DNA of 64,000 bases from Anniella stebbinsi (taxonomy: Eukaryota; Chordata; Lepidosauria; Squamata; Anniellidae), in contig JARDYH010000005.1 in NCBI GenBank assembly GCA_029215795.1, forward strand, positions 39,810,001-39,874,000, written 5' to 3'. Numbering within the stretch: position 1 is the stretch's first letter; each line of letters starts with the position of its first letter. The notes under the pieces were generated by a model. It was not told where the DNA came from. It did no database searches and was given only the letters and a program-made list of their open reading frames with translations. The translations under genes and the position numbers were made by a program. Positions 53,427-64,000 of this stretch are shown here, piece by piece.

Positions 53427-54688
53427 GATTAGGAAGCTGAGAGAGTAGCCCCCTAAATTCTATGAGCTACTCAAGTACCATCAGATGTTAAGATGCTTAT
53501 CATGGTAACCTGGAATAGACAAGTGTATAGGGACATAACTGTAACATTTCCTTTTAGGTCAGTATCCAGGAGTGCACTTTGCTTTAAGGCCAGAAGATGA
53601 CTGTACAGCAGCTGGCATCTAAGCGGGACCACAGGGTGAGGCTGCCCATTCCAAATTCTCCAACTACTAATTTGTAATCTTATGAACGTTAAACAGATTA
53701 AATAACCTTAAAATCTCAAATTCTCTGGGTGAATGGGTGTCAAGGTCCCATTCATTTCAATGGGACTTCTGGGACTTAATTCCAAATGTTCCAATCTGCA
53801 GGTTACCAGGCCTGCAAGTCAGATTGTTCAAGTGGTTTCAGATATCGCCTCTTACTGCCTAATGTTGGCTCAAGCTGATTTTGCATCTCCTGCAAGCAAC
53901 AGTACTGAGGTTAAGCGTGCGGAGGCTGCTGCTGCTGCTGCATCTACAGCAGTCATCAGGATTCATTTCTGGGTTTACCAGAAACCTGGGATTTCAGTAC
54001 CACAGGAATATTCCTTCAGCCCTACCAATGTAAATACTAAGGCAAATGTTTACGTTTGAACAGCCAGCCATGCTAGTCCTTGCTAAATAAATAGGCAGCA
54101 GTGGTAAGCCACAATGAAAACTTGATTCAAATTAATTGTTGCTTGTAACCCTAGTTAACAAGTAGTTTTGCTGGACAAATACCTTGAGACAAGAATACAA
54201 GGCCTTAATCTCCAACCTATCCTTAAAATGACCTGTTGCCAAATACTGTTGCCATAGAAGCCGTTTAATGTATACCTTGCATGTATTTGTTCACAGGGCA
54301 CAAAGAAATAACCCCCTCCTCAGGGGATTATTTTGGGCTGAGGCTGCCAGTTCCTGCCACCCCCCCACCCCCATCTATGATCTGTTAAATGATCTTGGAC
54401 AAGTTGCAGTGTTTATTATTATGATTGTTAGTATTGTGGGATAGATAAAGCTGAGAGATTGTATGTTCACTGAGGATCTGAACTATAGGCCTGATGCATA
54501 TGTTTCTGGTGTGCTTTCCTGTGGTTTTCCCATCTCACTAATAATGCTTGGATAGAGGAATCATGTTGGATAGGTAGAGCGCAAGAGAAGGAAATGACCA
54601 CATCAGTGCTACTGCCACTTCTCTCTGGAAAGACATGACACTGACGTGGGTTATGTCCTCTATGATTCTTTCATCCAGAAGATACTAA
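53427..54688. other. non-coding; CTG repeat
   Basis: A GCTGCTGCTGCTGCTGC tract lies at 53926-53941. The 108-codon frame at 53733-54059 owes its alanine run to this repeat and has no domain. Nothing else recognised. Confidence 0.4.
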
Positions 54689-54689
54689 C

Positions 54690-54868
54690 TAGGTTTGCAA
54701 GACACAACAACCTATCGTGGGTGACAAGCCATGGTGGCTTTTCATGTCATGCGAACCTGGACTGATCCCCACAGGATGGCTTCTGTATAGGCGACAAGCC
54801 GCCCTACAAACCATGGCTTGTTTTAAGGGTTGTTGTACCCTCAATGGGTTATGTTGTCTGAACCCAGC
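54690..54868. mobile_element. foldback element related to family D
   Basis: AGGTTTGCAAGACACAACAA at the left and GGGTTATGTTGTCTGAACCC at the right. Inner GACAAGCCATGGTGG and CAAACCATGGCTTG are inverse partners. Confidence 0.55.
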
Positions 54869-55610
54869 ACTGCCAATTCATTGTGGATTGTAAGCATCAG
54901 TGAGTAAGCTGATTGACAAAAGCAGCAGAAACTCCTGCCACTCTTGCCCATGTTGCAGTGACACCCCAACATTTGCATAAAATGGGCCCATATTTATTTA
55001 TTTATTTATTTAGGTGCCAGGATGTGCACAGATGTTTTTGTAATTGTTTTTGTTTGTTTGTTTGTTTGCAATTGCAGAGGTGTGCAATTGTAGCTGTCAA
55101 CTGTATAAAGCCTTACCTTGTCTATTGCCTTGTATGTTTCAGCTGTCAAAGGGAACAAGTGTACTAGGAATTGACAAGATACTGCTACATATAGGCTAGT
55201 TTGACAGCCTTTGACAGCTGATGAGTTGGGGGAGGAAGGGAACAGATCAGCTCCTTAGCAAAGTTATCCTTAAGTTTTAAAGTGTGGGATTTACCCTTCG
55301 GGGTCCCACCTTCCTTTTTACCCCTCCTTTTGTGTCAGGACACAGAACTTTTTTTTAAAAAAAAGCTCTGAATGCGATTAGGGTCGTGATCGGGGTGGGG
55401 CAGGGGACTTGGTGGCAAACAAGATGGATTCAGCCACCAAGTCCTCTGGGATAAGTGCCACAGCCGGCTGGTGGATCAAGGGGGAAGGAGTGGGAGAACA
55501 ACACATGGGAAGCCCGATTGGCTGACAATGACAATCAGATGACAATCCTCACTGTGGAGCTTATTTCACAGGATGGGTTGTCATGTTGTGTGAACTCAGC
55601 CACCAAAGCA
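54869..55610. other. non-coding; TTTA and TTTG repeats
   Basis: TTTATTTATTTATTTA at 54990-55012 and (TTTG)n at 55046-55066. A possible family D-like end (GTTGTGTGAACTCAGCC) lies at 55584-55600. Confidence 0.5.
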
Positions 55611-55611
55611 T

Positions 55612-55742
55612 CCTTCCCCAACCTGGTGCCCACCAAATGCTTTGGATTACAATTTTCAGCATTTCTGAACATTGGTCATGCTGGCTGGGACTGATGGGAG
55701 TTGAAGTCCAAAACAGCCAGAGGGCACAGGTTGGGGAAGACT
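55612..55742. repeat. foldback repeat family F
   Basis: CCTTCCCCAACCTGGTGCCC at the left pairs with GGGCACAGGTTGGGGAAGA at the right. Inside, TTTGGATTACAATTTTCAGC pairs loosely with GATGGGAGTTGAAGTCCAAA. A clear full copy. Confidence 0.75.
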
Positions 55743-55964
55743 CATTCGAAAGCATCAAAGAGCTCCAACACACCAGTGATTTAATACACTCTCGCCATGC
55801 CTGATGTGTGGATTTGCAGCATGGTACTCACATGATGCCGTGCTGCTGACACCCTGCCTCTTCCCCAGCCTTTCCTAGAATGCTAAAAGTCTGGATTATT
55901 TTCCCCAAGTGTGTTTAATTTGCCCTAAGCCTCCATGTAGTTTTAAAGGTACCGGAGGTTTGAA

Positions 55965-56379
55965 TGGATTGCATCAGGTCCTGGCAGAAAAAAGCCATCT
56001 CTCTCAGCAGACGGCTCTAAGCCACAATATAAAACCCAATTCCCAGGCTCAAAAGCCTTTTTAAAAAAAAAATCATACAGCGCCTGAATCTCTGCAGAGG
56101 CAGGATTGTACTCCCTCGATGCCCCCAAAGAACCAGACTAAAGGATCGTTCCATTTTTGTCCATCAGAAAAGCAGTCTGGTTGAAGTACTCATCTGCCAG
56201 GACCTGACTGGAGGGAGAAAGAAAAGGGGAGTGGAGCGGAACGGAGCGGAAGAGCAAAAAAGCGAAGGAGCGAAAGAGCAGCTATTCAGGTGAAAGGGAT
56301 CTTAAACTTGACACACCTCTGCCTCAGAAGTAAAAAAATGTGGCGGCAAACCAGGGGGGGAAATACAGGTGTGATGGAG
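55965..56379. repeat. dispersed duplicated block, copy 2
   Basis: Aligns with 1-427 from TGGATTGCATCA to the G-run and GTGATGG end, with small indels (for example, the GCACCCCAGGCGC part is shortened). It has the GGAGCGGAACGGAGCGG tract followed by a longer GCGAAGGAGCG tract. Sequence to the left (GGTACCGGAGGTTTGAA) cannot be compared because copy 1 is cut by the window edge. Confidence 0.8.
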
Positions 56380-57824
56380 GTCAAAGACTCTTGTTGTACC
56401 TTAAGTGCCATCCACTGAAAAGAAACAATCCCACTGCATAGGCGACATATGAATCAGATCTCATGGCCCAATCCTATACACACTAACTTGAAAGTAAGCC
56501 GCACTGAATTCAATGGGAGTTACTTTCATTCCAAGTAAATGTTCATAGGATCTTAAGTAAACATACATGGGACATAGTTACACATTTCCTGTTCCCAATC
56601 TCAGCATGTCGTCCATTGCATCACACTTTCCATCTCCTTCCTTCCTTCCTTCCTTCCTTCCTTCCCTACCCAGCTTGTCAACAACATCCTAAACTCTGTA
56701 TATCAGAGCCCAGATTGTGGTGATCTGTTCTCAGTCACACAAGACTTTAAAAAACCACAATACACCTTACATTTTTAGCATCGCTACAAATCCTTGAAAA
56801 CCCGATTGGTTCCCTGCCAGTGATGTATCCCTTCCCCTCACCAAAGCTTACCAAATCATTTCCCCTGCTTGAATAACTCTGCAATGTGTTTGAAATTCAG
56901 ATGCGGGCTTGTTTTTCTATAGAAATGGCATGATGGCAAATGATGAGGGGATTAAATTTCACTTCAATCAGCTCAACCCCAATCCAGTAGGGAATGAGGT
57001 CCCTGTGGAAAATATACACAGAGTTCCTTAGCTTCCTGATTTGAATCACTTTGTTTTCCTTCCAGACAGAGGGAAAGGCGGGGGGGGGGGGGGTGGAGGA
57101 GAGGAAAGGAGAAAAATATAAAAGAGGGAGGAGACAGAATTTGGCCTCAAATGAAACGTTTTCTTTTTAAGTTGAACGCTTGAAAATGGCTCAGAGGAAA
57201 GAGCTGGAACATTGTAATACCAGATACTGAAGACTAAACGAGCAGGCCAGGATGTTCGCTTTTTTGATTTGGCGGGAAGGAGAGGGGGGAGAAGCCAGGG
57301 AATGAGCGACAGGACGGAAACCAAATGCAGCCCCGAAGAAGGAGGAGATTTGCTGCATTTGATCTCCTCAGTCACTGAAACTTCCTGATTAGTTCCGCTG
57401 GGACCTTCTCATTCTTCTCAGTCCGCTGGGAAAAGACAGCAGGCACTGCAGGAGCAGGCATGTTATCTCTTCCTAGCATTAAGCACAGCTGTGAAAGCCC
57501 GTTTCTGAAGTAACATTTCCCACTCACCCAACGTCCTTCTGAAGTTATCCCATAAGCTGCTATTGTATGTGTCCTGCTGCCCCTGGAGTCGCCTTATAAC
57601 CATGTTACTGGGACAGTCCATTCCAGGGAAACGTTCTCCTGTGTAAGTATGTACAGGAAATATTACAGAAGAGGTGGACCTAAACTATCATCCATTCATG
57701 GCACCCTCTCCTGTTATGTTTTTTTCTTTGCTAATTCCTCACACCCATAGCTTGCACATGAACGAAGTCCATGGCATCCTCCTGTGTTAGAAAGTTCAAT
57801 TTCAAGTTGTGTCTGTATTGTTAT
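56380..57824. other. non-coding; TTCC repeat, family P copy, G-run
   Basis: A family P palindrome lies at 56468-56552, a TTCC repeat at 56635-56664 and a G-run at 57079-57093. 56880-57060 and 57120-57480 look single-copy; no exon recognised. Confidence 0.4.
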
Positions 57825-58080
57825 TATTATTAATTGCATTTATATACCGCCCCATAGCCAAAGCTCTATGGGAAGTTTACAAAAATTAAAAACATTGAAT
57901 ATTAAAAAACGATATACAAAATTTTAAAAAGCATAAAAAGCATAAAACAGATTATAAATACAATATCCATTTAAAACAACTATTCTGGGTCAAACAACAA
58001 CAACAAAACCCTCAATATACACTGTAAAATGCCTGGGAGAAGAGAAAAGTCTTGACCTGGCACCAAAAAGATAACAATGC
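57825..58080 (-). repeat. LINE 3' end (L2-like)
   Basis: ATTATTATTAATTGC is followed by TTTATATACCGCCCCATAGC, AAAGCTCTATGGGAAGTTTA, a long A-rich part, then CTGGGAGAAGAGAAAAGTCT and ACCTGGCACCAAAAAGATAA. This is the reverse of a common reptile LINE 3' UTR. No coding part remains. Confidence 0.6.
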
Positions 58081-58775
58081 TGACACCACCATTTCAATCT
58101 CCCTTCCCAGTGCATTGTTCCTTGCCTCTCTTTGTAATAGGGCCTGGATACCACCTGTGCCCTCATTTCATGCTTCACCATTTCGAATTAGCCAAGCAGG
58201 ATCTCACCACTGTGATGAAGTCCTCCTGGTCAAGCACTTTGGTTTATTTCCCCATTTCTGTCCCCTCACCTGCTAGCTTACTGAATGCCCCCAGATGTAG
58301 GAGGGCCACTAAGGAATTGCCAAAAAAAGAGGAAACGAATCACCCAAAACAGATGACAAAAGAGTATTGTGTTTAACATAACATCTCCATATGCTAATTT
58401 ATATGAGTAGTTGCTAATTTAGAAGTAATTATTTAATTTAAATAAATAAATAAATAAATAAATACAGTATATCTCACCATAGTGTGGAACATTGTGACCA
58501 GGTGACTTGTGTGACTGCTTCTTCAGACTGTTGTCCAGGTGCTCACTGTTGATGGGCAACATAGTTCATTAACTTTAAACAGGAATGGAACTGGACAGCC
58601 CATTAGAGGACACCTTCAAATAGAGAACGGTCCTCTGGCAGCCCTTCAGACAGAGAACTGTCCTGCAAAAAAAGGACACCTGGATGAGAAGTGGGAAAAG
58701 AGGAAGCACCACCAGTGACTCCTGCTTCTTCTTTCCCGACTTCTGTGTAACAGGCAAAGCGGTCCCCTTGGCTCA
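58081..58775. other. non-coding; AAAT repeat
   Basis: (AAAT)n at 58437-58463. Nothing else recognised. Confidence 0.45.
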
Positions 58776-58777
58776 AA

Positions 58778-58907
58778 GGCCAGATCTACACCAAGCAGGA
58801 TATGACACTTTGAAAACGGTTTGAAAACTGTATGTGGAGTGTGTCCTGGGCCCCAACAGTTGTCACTACTGTTATAAACCATTTTAAAGCAGTAGTGTAG
58901 ATCCTGC
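58778..58907. mobile_element. palindromic MITE (family E), copy 6
   Basis: GGCCAGATCTACACCAAGCA to AGTAGTGTAGATCCTGCC. Internal TTTTGAAAACTG-type arms and GGGCCCCAACAGTTGTCA centre. Nearly the same length as copy 5. Flanks AAA and TAA. Confidence 0.8.
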
Positions 58908-59097
58908 CTAAGAGCCTATCTACACAGTACCTTGGAACATTTTAAATAGTATTTTAAAACATTCCAAATAGGTGTGTTCCAAAACATCTTAGGCCACATT
59001 AAGGAGTACTCACGTTACAGGAGAAAAATTCTTCAGTCTTCAAAGCGGTGTGTGCGGTCTCACACCCTTCTGTCCATCTCTTTCTGTTTCGTTTTTA
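58908..59097. other. no recognised feature
   Basis: Non-coding sequence. Confidence 0.4.
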
Positions 59098-59295
59098 CAA
59101 TGAGTTTAGGGCAAGGCATTGTGGGCACTGTATTTCACTCGCCCACTTCTTCCTTAGTTCCCCTTTCATTCCCTAGCTTTCAATGAGTATCGGGCTAAGC
59201 ATTGTGGGTGTTGTAGTTCACTCACCCACTTCCTCCTTAGCCCCTCTTTCTTCCCCACCAATCAACGGCTAAGCATTTGGGTGCTGGTAAACGAA
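59098..59295. repeat. 82-bp tandem duplication with partial third unit
   Basis: Unit 1 (about 59100-59181) and unit 2 (about 59182-59263) share CAATGAGT, GCATTGTGGG, TTCACTC.CCCACTTC, TCCTTAG.TCC. A partial third unit (ATCAACGGCTAAGCATTTGG) follows. Confidence 0.8.
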
Positions 59296-60900
59296 GCACT
59301 GCCCCCACAAATCACAAACAGTAAGGAAGGACACATTATTTTACTTTAAACGATTTATTAAAAGTAAAAACCGTTGTATATAGCTGAAGTGAGTTTTTAA
59401 AAACCTCGGGTATACAACGTTCAAGGGAGTGTGTCATGTCGCCCAAAGAGTTTTTGGCTTCCAGTCTCCCCAACACGTTCCAGGAAGGAAGGCATGGATT
59501 GCAGAGGGTCACAACAATGTGTAAATGCCCCTGCTGGAACGCAGGAATGCTTAGCTCCACTTGAATTCTAGCACCGGAGACATCTCTCCTTTTGAAACTC
59601 TGTATTTCTTATCAATTTTCTCTCTCAGGATAATAGTTTTCGCCAAGTAGAGTATTTTCAGGAATAACCGAAACAATAATTCCCAAGAAATTGCTCCCTC
59701 ATTCTGTTTCATGTACAACCTATTCATATGACACCTCCACTTTCCAAAGCAGAAATCAAGGAGAACACTCGGGGCGAGTGGAGGGTGGGGGAGGAATCCA
59801 GCGCATTAGATCCAAACCCGTTCAGCCTCTGAGGATAATAAAGACCCTGAAAAACATGTATAAATTTAAATGGTTTTTGAATAAAGGTGGCATTTCAAAC
59901 AGCAGCGGGATTGTTGCTTTGAAATAAGCCACTATTTTCCACTTTAAAAAAAATCACTTTCTTAGATGGGCAATAAGATCTGGACCTCAGAGGAGCAAGG
60001 AGAGTTTGTGATGCAAATGAAATTGCAGGGAGGAAGGCAGAGAGAGGGAAGGAGGATGGGTGTCTCTGTGCTTCACTTAGGCGAACAGTTCTAAAGTGAT
60101 TTTGGAGTGCTTCTGGTCTTTATTAAGACCGAGGGCAAATTCACAGGTCACTGCCAAATGGATAGATGCCACATCACCATATGCCTCTGGATAAATGCCC
60201 CAGGGTCTGAAGGAGAGCTCTGTGTAGGATTGCCAGTTTTTCAACCAACCCTTGTAGCTGGGCCTTTTACAGGCACTTGATCTGCAGGAATTAGCAGGTG
60301 ACACTTTTCATAGGGTGGAGTTAAACGTTCTCCCCTTGCTAATGGCTGCAGATCACAGTGCAATGAAAGGCACAACTACAGGGGGCAGCTGTTAAGTTAG
60401 CAACCCAAACTCTGATGTCCAGAAATACATAAGGTGGGTATGTGTGTTTGGTGGTGCACATCAGGATGCCATAGCCCACCACACCTCCCCAGATCTTATA
60501 GACCTGACAGGGATTTACTGATAATATTTTCTTCAAACATTTTGATGTCTGCTGGGTGAAGTACCCTGACACGCGGGGATGTCGGGAGTGCCACCATGAT
60601 TTTCCTTGTCCCCACAGAAAACAAAAATTACAACTCCCAGCATGCCTTTCACCACCGTACCAACTTGCCCAATGGGAGTACTGCCACTGAGGCTCATGGG
60701 AAGTGAAGTCTGGCTTAGCCAGTCCATACTGCACAGTGTAATCAGAGCCTGTAGGTAGGCTATGAGGGAGCCAGCGAGCTGACTGACTGATAGTTAGCTT
60801 GGTCGTTGCTGTCGGTGACAGCTCTGGAGCTGTGTCTTCCTCCCCTATTGCTCCCGATGGTGCCTAGCGACCGAGACAGCTGACCCCAGGAACTCTCCCT
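59296..60900. other. non-coding sequence
   Basis: No exon recognised. A block with ACAACTCCCAGCATGCC at 60629 and ATGGGAAGTGAAGTCTGGC at 60697 is a palindromic repeat related to the one at 39200-39325. Confidence 0.35.
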
Positions 60901-61029
60901 CCAGGCCCAGGATGGCAAGCCACTTCCAGATGATGGCTGCCAGAACCCGATAAGTCTTCCCTGTCACCCAAAGCATGCTGGGAGTTGTAGGCATAGACCT
61001 AGGTCTCTGAATAATGTTTAATCTTGGGA

Positions 61030-61150
61030 CACCATCTGGGGTGTGGTGGGAGACAACTGGAGAGTGGGCCTTCTTAGTTGTGGCACCCTGCTTGTGGATT
61101 TATTTTTCCCAGGCAGGCTTGCCTAGTGACTGCATTAATGGCTTTAAAGT
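61030..61150 (+). pseudogene. L2-like LINE ORF2 C-terminal remnant
   Basis: Reading from about 61059 gives EWAFLVVAPCLWIYFSQAGL, which matches the A-F-x-V-V-A-P-x-L-W motif of L2/CR1-type LINE ORF2 ends. A short dead fragment. Confidence 0.6.
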
Positions 61151-61191
61151 GCCAAGTGGTTGAGACATCCTCTTGTTGCTGATGCTGCTCC

Positions 61192-61222
61192 TCGATAGAG
61201 CATCGATAGAGCATCGAGTAAT
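61192..61222. repeat. 11-bp tandem repeat
   Basis: Two and a half units of GATAGAGCATC. Confidence 0.85.
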
Positions 61223-61775
61223 AGCATCACCAAGGAGGGGAGGTAAAAGGCTATCAGTGGACACACCCATCTCTGGCCAATCCTCCTGGGACTGCCTTGG
61301 CCTGTGCTACATCAGGAGCCTATACTGAAGGGCCGGGGCTGGGCTGGGCACTTCCCCCCTTCGTTGTGCTTATTTCTGGGCATGCGCAGAGTGCTTCCCT
61401 TTCCTCCCTCCCTCCCTCTCTCTCTCTTAAGGGTGAAAGCTGTGTGTGCGCTTCCCCCAGTTTCTGAGAAAACAGCGAAATCAGGACAGGGTGCCTTTGA
61501 GCATGTCCAGAGTTTGGCCTCTCAAAGACACACTGTTGTATCTGGTTATGGTTTTAAAACCACACATGGCAGGTGGGAGGAGGCACCGCAAATGGATGCA
61601 GCCCATTTGTGTGGGTTGTTTCCTTTTATGTGGAATTAGGTTGACAGCTCGAGACTGGCCTTAAGAATCACAATGGCCGCCAAAGGCCAGTAAGTCTGGC
61701 CTCCCACCCAAGGCATGATGGGAATTCTGCCCAAGGCATGCTGGGAGTTGTTGGCGTAAACCTAAGTTTTTATTA

Positions 61776-63107
61776 AATTCTTTAAAAATACTTAAAACCC
61801 CAAAAATCATGTTTTTAGATTTTTTTTCTGATCCATGTGCACGAAGATCTGTCTGGGTGAACAGTATTAAGGCAATACCATTTGTGGAAGTGGGCAAACA
61901 TTTCCGGACATATGTGACGCACACATACTTTCCGATATATATATGTATATGTATATTCCATTTATCTTTATCTGAAAAAAGGAAGTGGGGAGAGAGAATG
62001 AAAGGATCTTAATAAAGCTGGCTGGAGCTCAGAGTAGAAGGTCCAACCTAATTCATATACATCTATTTAACAAGCGGACTCATTGATAAGCAAACCACCT
62101 GATGCTTGCACAGCAGAAAAAGAAAACACCTGGTTCTGCCTGTGGCTTGATAAGCCAATATCTTTAATCTCAACCTTCTTTCTCTCTGTCCCCCCTCCCA
62201 CCCTTGCCTCAGATGACTGAAGTACACACTCTGTGAGACCCTCTGCTCCAGCCACACTGGTAATAGTGACAAAGCTTTGATGTCCCCCTCATTCAACAGA
62301 ATGTTGTTTAGTTCAAAGCAAAGAACAGAGGCGCTTCTTTGCTTTTAAATTATTAGCTCCCTAAGTCTTCTGTAATGATATAGTTTGACTGAAGTGTGCA
62401 GTTTATTAACTACATAAAGACGATATTATTAGAGCGGAGAAAGGCAGCTGAAAGTTTTGCCTTTCAGTTCAGCAGCAGGGGTTTTAAATACTTTGATCTC
62501 AATCAATGCTAAATGTCTTTGTATGAGAGAGAGAGAGCAGCTGAAATTACCTTTGGCACTGGGGCTGCATCAATTATTTAGTTCTTTTTCTTACAAATTA
62601 AAGTCTTCTTCAACTTTTACCCTAATTTCTTCTTCAGCTCCCCCCACCCACCCACCAATCACCACTTTCAGTTGACTGGTGGGAGGAGTACAAATTTGAA
62701 GACGTTTTGCTGCATGTGTTAATAGTGCCCAGGCTGACCTTCCCCAAAACTTGGCAGCATTCTCTGGTTTTGAATTTGCTGTAGGGACGGAGCAATATTA
62801 GCAACTCTTTAAAAATGGTTGACATTGGTTAATTGGTTGTTTAGCCCCATGATGGCCAAACTTGCCCATGAAGAGCAGACTAAATTTCTTCCCAGTATTT
62901 TATTTTGTCCTTTCTTCATATCTCTGTCTTCATATCCCTGACTGTCACCCCTGACTGTCACCTTCACACTCCAACTAGTACCACCCATTGATCAAATTCC
63001 CTTAACCATCTTTGAAATGCATTGGGTTTTTTACTGTCTTCACAGTCATAAGATCTCGGCATTATACAATACCCTGAGCTCCTCTGAAGAAGAGCAGGAT
63101 AACATGT
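61776..63107. other. non-coding; candidate conserved elements at 61990-62240 and 62330-62610
   Basis: These stretches are AT-rich, not simple, and carry no repeat signature (AGTTTATTAACTACATAAAG, AATTATTTAGTTCTTTTTC). They are candidates for conserved regulatory DNA by texture only. A short ATAT run lies at 61936-61955 and a short GA run at 62526-62539. Confidence 0.3.
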
Positions 63108-63342
63108 GGGTTTAAGTCCAGATTTAGGTGCCTGCAACTGGGCTGGCAGAAGTGGATTTACACTCCCTCTACTCCCCATGGCAGCCCTTCCAGCTTCTTA
63201 AAATGCTACACAGAGGTGGGGGACCATGGTAAATACAGGGAGATGTGATGTGTGTGGGGAGCATCTGATTTTCAGGGATGGAGGCACCTTCCATGAGCAG
63301 AGACTTTTCTGTCCACGGAAAGCAAATCCTGGAACCAACCCA
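63108..63342. mobile_element. foldback MITE (family G), copy 5
   Basis: TGGGTTTAAGTCCAGATTTA at the left and AAATCCTGGAACCAACCCA at the right. CAGAAGTGGATTTACACTCC and CCACGGAAAGCAAATCC occupy the arms. Confidence 0.65.
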
Positions 63343-63441
63343 ATAAAACTAAAATATGGCCATAAACTTCACAACACAGCAAGAGGGTAAGACCTAATCA
63401 GCTAAGATTTGAGAATGTCAATAGCCAGCAAAAAACAAAAT

Positions 63442-63672
63442 GGGTTCAATCTTGGATCTGCCTTCTGGAAGAGCTGTGCTTACAGAAAGTCCGGCTGCCT
63501 GATTTGGGGGAATTCCCCCTCCCCACATACCATAGCTCATCCCATTCAGCAGCATCTCCTGGCTCTCTGTGCAGTATTTTCAGAGGGCTCAAGGGGCTGT
63601 AGTAGGAAGGAAGTTATGGGGATGTCCACTTCTGGCAGTGCAGTTGATCAGAGTAAATCTGGATCCAACTCA
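63442..63672. mobile_element. foldback MITE (family G), copy 6
   Basis: GGGTTCAATCTTGGATCTGC at the left and TAAATCTGGATCCAACTCA at the right. GATTTGGGGGAATTCCCCCT lies in the left half, as in copy 2 at 32264-32503. It sits 100 bp from copy 5. Confidence 0.7.
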
Positions 63673-64000
63673 ATTATTCATTCAAATACAACACACTTCA
63701 CTATGGTGATCAAAGATGAGTGAAAATGAGAACATTATGAATTCTACCAAGTTGTTATGACCACAGGAATTTTAATAAGTAAATTAGCAAATAAGAACCA
63801 TATATATCCAATACTTTGGAACAAATGCTAATAAAGTGATCTGTTATACATTAATAATAGCAAGTTGTGAACCATTTGCAAGCTTCATAAAAGTGTATGT
63901 GTAAATGTACGGCTGTTAAATGCTCCATAAAGATCTATTTAGACCAGATCTACACCATGGGGCTGACTTCAGGGTGCTGAGTTGGCACTGCCTTGCCCCC
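63673..64000. other. AT-rich tail; possible start of a family E element
   Basis: Mostly AT-rich non-coding sequence. ACCAGATCTACACCATGG at 63944 resembles a family E left end, but the window ends before it can be confirmed. Confidence 0.35.

Larger units (their letters stand above)
60940..61775. repeat. pair of direct repeats with GCATGCTGGGAGTTG
   Basis: 60943-61012 (ATAAGTCTTCCCTGTCACCC, AAGCATGCTGGGAGTTGTAG, GACCTAGG) and 61690-61771 (AGTAAGTCTGGCCTCCCACC, AAGGCATGCTGGGAGTTGTT, AACCTAAG) are alike. The second copy has an extra AAGGCATGATGGGAATTC unit. Probably two members of one old repeat family. Confidence 0.55.

Noticed and set aside
53733..54059. 108-codon frame with alanine run
   Set aside because: The alanine run comes from a GCT repeat; there is no domain and no splice context.
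1..56379. The repeated block as LTRs of one 56-kb element
   Set aside because: No TG/CA ends, primer site, polypurine tract or retroelement genes lie between in the right order, and the copies are clearly diverged.

Overview
This window looks like gene-poor vertebrate nuclear DNA, most probably from a lizard or snake. The evidence is the repeat content: 3' ends of CR1-like LINEs with the reptile-type TTCTTATG tail, L2-like LINE remnants, a tRNA-derived SINE, solo LTRs, a Ty1/copia fragment with the copia-type half-tRNA primer site, and a very dense set of short palindromic DNA transposons. I recognise no host protein-coding exon, no cellular RNA gene and no CRISPR or prokaryotic signal. Except for the copia gag fragment and LINE remnants, the open frames are short and look like chance frames. 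The species assignment is inference.

Layout. 1-427: a block repeated in direct orientation at 55965-56379. 0.6-2.4 kb: SINE and hAT-like foldback element. 3.4-5.4 kb: a solo LTR (5-bp target duplication GCCAT) split by a GCGC-rich MITE, which is split again by DNA holding a second MITE of the same family. 5.4-10.3 kb: L2-like remnants and a long foldback element. 11.3-13.4 kb: 5' end of a Ty1/copia element (LTR, primer site, partial gag) followed by a broken LINE 3' portion, both on the minus strand. 14-28 kb: further foldback elements, a CR1 piece with a MITE inside it, and a SINE cut into three pieces by two insertions. 30-43 kb: many more MITEs, CR1 pieces, and two more nests at 34.99-36.25 kb and 37.53-38.56 kb. 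44.0-45.6 kb: a CpG-rich segment with CRE and ETS-like sites, a G-rich minisatellite, and a degenerate satellite full of CCCTAA telomere-like hexamers. 46-64 kb: scattered MITEs, LINE tails and microsatellites, with several AT-rich non-repetitive stretches that may be conserved non-coding sequence.

The strongest signal is the number of non-autonomous DNA transposon families. One family is clearly hAT-like: 8-bp target duplications flank three copies. Another set of families shares GG...CTACA-type termini, and several copies have 3-bp target duplications (TGA, TTA, TAA, CTA, CTG), as expected of PIF/Harbinger-like transposition. No transposase frame is visible, so all appear to have been moved in trans. 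Percent identities and family names could not be computed here.
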